Source of the DNA: CADCWK01 sp964244115 | GTDB taxonomy: Bacteria; Chloroflexota; Chloroflexia; Thermomicrobiales; UBA6265 | DNA: 33,193 bases | Direction of reading: 5' to 3' | Assembly (NCBI GenBank): GCA_964244115.1 | Contig: CAXTHM010000042.1 | Coordinates: 1-33,193 of the forward strand | In this document: positions 31,382-33,193 of the stretch, one piece after another | Layout of the letters: every line of letters starts with the position of its first letter | Position numbering within the stretch: the stretch's first letter is position 1 | Made by a program: the position numbers and the translations under genes | Notes under the pieces: generated by a model | Databases searched by the model: none | Told to the model about the DNA's origin: nothing | What the model saw: only the letters and a program-made list of their open reading frames with translations

Positions 31382-31801
31382 CTACCCATCCCAGAACTGG
31401 CGCTGGAACTCGGCGGTGTCGTAGTAGCCGGTGATCGCGACGATGAGCCCATTGAGCGATTCGACGAGGGCGATCTGGTCGGAGACGGCCCCCGGAGCGC
31501 CGTCCGGGCGGGGCTCGCGGATGGCGAAGACGATCGCCGCCGCGTCGGCCTCCCCGATCGTGCCGACGATCTCCCAGCGGCCGTCGGGGTAGGACGAGAC
31601 GACGGTGCCGAAGTAGTCGACGATCGCGTCGGCCGGCCCGAGCGGGTCGCGGTGGGGGAGGGCGCGGAAGACGGCGTCGTCGGCCAGCGTCGCGCGGAGG
31701 CGATGGGGGTCGCGGGCGTCGAGGGCGTCGAAGAACTCGCGCCCGAGCTCGGCGGCCGATGCGTAGGGGAGATCGGCATTGCCGGCACCCGGCTGGTCCA
31801 T
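31382..31801 (-). CDS. SnoaL-like/NTF2-fold protein
   Basis: A 139-residue protein of the SnoaL-like (NTF2 cone) fold. Helix LGREFFDALDARDPHRLRATLADDAVFRALP matches the opening of this superfamily, followed by the strands of the curved sheet and GYYDTAEFQRQF at the end. Members include ring-closing enzymes, hydratases and many without known activity. The ATG at 31801 has GAGGA about nine bases upstream. It is the last of three same-strand genes after a JAMM protease-like and a DinB protein and ends directly at a hairpin. No catalytic residues could be assigned. Confidence 0.8.
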   Translation of the reverse strand: MDQPGAGNADLPYASAAELGREFFDALDARDPHRLRATLADDAVFRALPHRDPLGPADAIVDYFGTVVSSYPDGRWEIVGTIGEADAAAIVFAIREPRPDGAPGAVSDQIALVESLNGLIVAITGYYDTAEFQRQFWDG

Positions 31802-31863
31802 GGATCGTCGTCCTCGGGGGTGATGCGGGTCGGTGGGTCAGCGCTCGGGGCCCGGTCCGGCGG

Positions 31864-32334
31864 TCAGCTCAGTGCCTCGCGGATCCGGTCGCCGTGGTCG
31901 GCGTCGCTCGTCACGATCTGGCCGGCCAGCCAGCCCAGCGTGATCTCGCCGTACGTCTCGTGGTCGGCGGTCCGGCGCCAGGCGTCCTCGTCGGCGTGGG
32001 CGAGGTGGCGGATCAGGTCGGCACGGAGCGAGAGGAACTCCCGCAGGACCACCGCCGGGTCCTGGCCGCGGTAGTCGCGCTCGATCGACCACAGCTCGTC
32101 GTCGAAGGCCGGGAGCACCGGGTGCTCGTCCATCAGGATCGCGTCGACCCGGCCGATGAAGATCTGCTCCCAGTCCCGCAGGTGCGGCAGCAACTCGACG
32201 ACGCCGAGTCCTCCGTCGCTCGCGGGGGCCAGCAGTGCCTCTGTCGGCTGGTCGGCCAGCAGGCGCGACAGGTCTTCCGGGAACGCCGCCAGGTCCGCGA
32301 TGATCCGTTCGGGCGTGGGTTCGGCTGCCGTCAC
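31864..32334 (-). CDS. DinB-superfamily protein
   Basis: A 156-residue four-helix DinB/DfsB-type protein. H51 (LLPHLRDWEQIF) fits the first metal ligand; the C-terminal HxxxH pair is degenerate, with only H147 (SDADHGDRI) in place, so metal binding is doubtful. The GTG at 32334 has GAGGAG six bases upstream and overlaps the stop of the JAMM gene (GTGA), so they are translationally coupled. Related proteins are often damage- or stress-linked or thiol-transferase-like; none of this can be fixed here. Confidence 0.82.
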   Translation of the reverse strand: MTAAEPTPERIIADLAAFPEDLSRLLADQPTEALLAPASDGGLGVVELLPHLRDWEQIFIGRVDAILMDEHPVLPAFDDELWSIERDYRGQDPAVVLREFLSLRADLIRHLAHADEDAWRRTADHETYGEITLGWLAGQIVTSDADHGDRIREALS

Positions 32335-32837
32335 CAGTGCTCCTCGTCGATCGTCCGTCGAGCCATGATCCGGACGGCGATCTCGGCCGTCCGCTGTTCG
32401 GTCCTGGCGTGTCCCCGCCCCGGTGCCCAGACGCGCAGTTTGGGCTGCTCTGCCGCCAGCGAGATGATACCCATCAGCGCGTCCGGATACCGGTGCTCGC
32501 GCAGATCGGTCTCCGACGGCACGGCCGGGTCGTCGGGATGGGAGTGGACGATGACGCCCAGCGACCAGCTCGACCGGGCCATCCGCGCGACGGCGACCCC
32601 GACCTCAGTGCGATCCATTGTATAGCGCATCGGGGAGGCATCGACGTTGGTTCCGGGGAACCAGGCGGTGGCGACGATCCCGCTCCCGTCCCGGACCGTC
32701 GCCAGCAGCCCGACCGACTCGTTCGGCCGCGCCGTCTGCGCATGGTCGGCCATCGCCCGCCAGAGCCGGTCCGGGACGACCAGCACGGTTGGCAACGTGA
32801 GGTCCGGCGGATCGAACGGAAGGTCAGCGGTCAGCAT
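32331..32837 (-). CDS. JAMM/Mov34-type metalloprotease-like protein
   Basis: A 168-residue stand-alone JAMM (MPN+) domain. The zinc site is complete: E40 (NESVGLL), H98-S-H100-P with S108 and D111 in VHSHPDDPAVPSETD, matching HxHPx6SxxD. Bacterial relatives cleave isopeptide or peptide bonds, for example to release ubiquitin-like sulfur carriers. No ThiS/MoaD-like or E1-like gene is adjacent. The ATG at 32837 has no strong ribosome site; it is chosen because the domain starts about residue 15. It overlaps the DinB gene by four bases. Confidence 0.85.
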   Translation of the reverse strand: MLTADLPFDPPDLTLPTVLVVPDRLWRAMADHAQTARPNESVGLLATVRDGSGIVATAWFPGTNVDASPMRYTMDRTEVGVAVARMARSSWSLGVIVHSHPDDPAVPSETDLREHRYPDALMGIISLAAEQPKLRVWAPGRGHARTEQRTAEIAVRIMARRTIDEEHW

Positions 32838-33071
32838 GGGCGGATGATGCCTGCCGCCCGGTCGTCTGTCCACTCCGGCACGCCGGTCAACCGGTGCGGC
32901 CGGGGCGAGACCGGCGCACGGTAGAATCAGCCGGTCCGTCCCCTCGGTCTCGTGGCGACGGTGTCGCTGCCCGTTCGATCGATCGAGCGGACGGACGGAC
33001 GGGCTCGTCCGATGCCTGCCCGATCGCGACGGCTCCGCCCATCGATGCCTGTCCCCGAGAGGAACGCTGCG

Positions 33072-33193
33072 ATGCCCCGTCTTTCGACCATCACGCCGCC
33101 TCCGGGTCGCCTTGGGCACCGGCTGCTCGTCGCCCTGCTGCTGGCCACGCTCATCGTCCCGTTGGCTGACCGACCCGCCACCGCCACGCTGGG
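33072..33193 (+). CDS. Start of a secreted protein, cut by the window edge
   Basis: The first 40 codons after an ATG with GAGAGGA nine bases upstream encode a Sec-type signal peptide: a basic start, then HRLLVALLLATLIVPLA and a likely cleavage near ADRPATA. The rest is outside the window, so the family cannot be named. It is divergent from the JAMM gene. Confidence 0.65.
   Translation, partial: MPRLSTITPPPGRLGHRLLVALLLATLIVPLADRPATATL

Overview
The window is high-GC, densely packed bacterial chromosomal DNA. No rRNA, tRNA, CRISPR array, transposase or phage gene was seen. Several traits together suggest a Chloroflexota bacterium of Thermomicrobia/Sphaerobacter type: paired sugar ABC operons with Tat-type binding proteins, a deazaflavin (F420)-type reductase, a large NB-ARC/TPR/LuxR regulator, a DUF559 nuclease and abundant GC-rich hairpin repeats. 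This placement is inference from gene style, not from a marker-gene comparison.

Layout. (1) 1-2931, plus strand: the end of a B3/B4-domain protein, translationally coupled to an ABC ATPase, then an enolase-superfamily dehydratase/racemase. (2) 3208-9901, minus strand: a sugar operon reading iclR, two permeases, a Tat-exported binding protein and a GH36 alpha-galactosidase. (3) 10102-12515: a SufR-like Fe-S regulator divergent from a small redox operon (VOC protein, NADPH:FMN reductase, and a deazaflavin reductase interrupted by an in-frame TGA). (4) 12514-13640: a DUF559 nuclease between two inverted copies of a terminator-like repeat, then a DinB/DUF664 gene. (5) 13866-18625, minus strand: a polyol-type ABC operon (binding protein, two permeases, zinc polyol dehydrogenase). 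(6) 18990-25637: a gamma-glutamyltransferase (minus), divergent from treZ and followed by a large NB-ARC/TPR/LuxR regulator (plus). (7) 25638-29407: a 500-bp non-coding stretch built from a large inverted repeat, a membrane protein, a MerR-type regulator and dnaA. (8) 29602-33193: DoxX, a lone ModB-like permease, a cluster of SnoaL-like, DinB and JAMM proteins, and the start of a secreted protein.

How the genes work together. The GH36 operon probably imports an alpha-galactoside and hydrolyses it in the cytoplasm under IclR control. The polyol operon probably imports a sugar alcohol and oxidises it. Neither operon encodes the ATPase subunit, so a shared MsmK/UgpC-type ATPase elsewhere is expected. 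In both, the binding-protein gene is followed by strong hairpins, which would raise its transcript level relative to its neighbours. The SufR-like regulator and the redox operon share a promoter region with inverted repeats over the -35 box, suggesting Fe-S or redox sensing. The dnaA promoter carries a DnaA box on its -35, suggesting autoregulation.

The least ordinary features are the repeats: terminator-like hairpins placed directly after stop codons, larger foldback elements, and a nuclease gene framed by one inverted pair. No element amounts to a clearly new system on sequence reading alone. The nuclease-repeat unit and the Fe-S-regulated flavin/F420 operon deserve the closest look.
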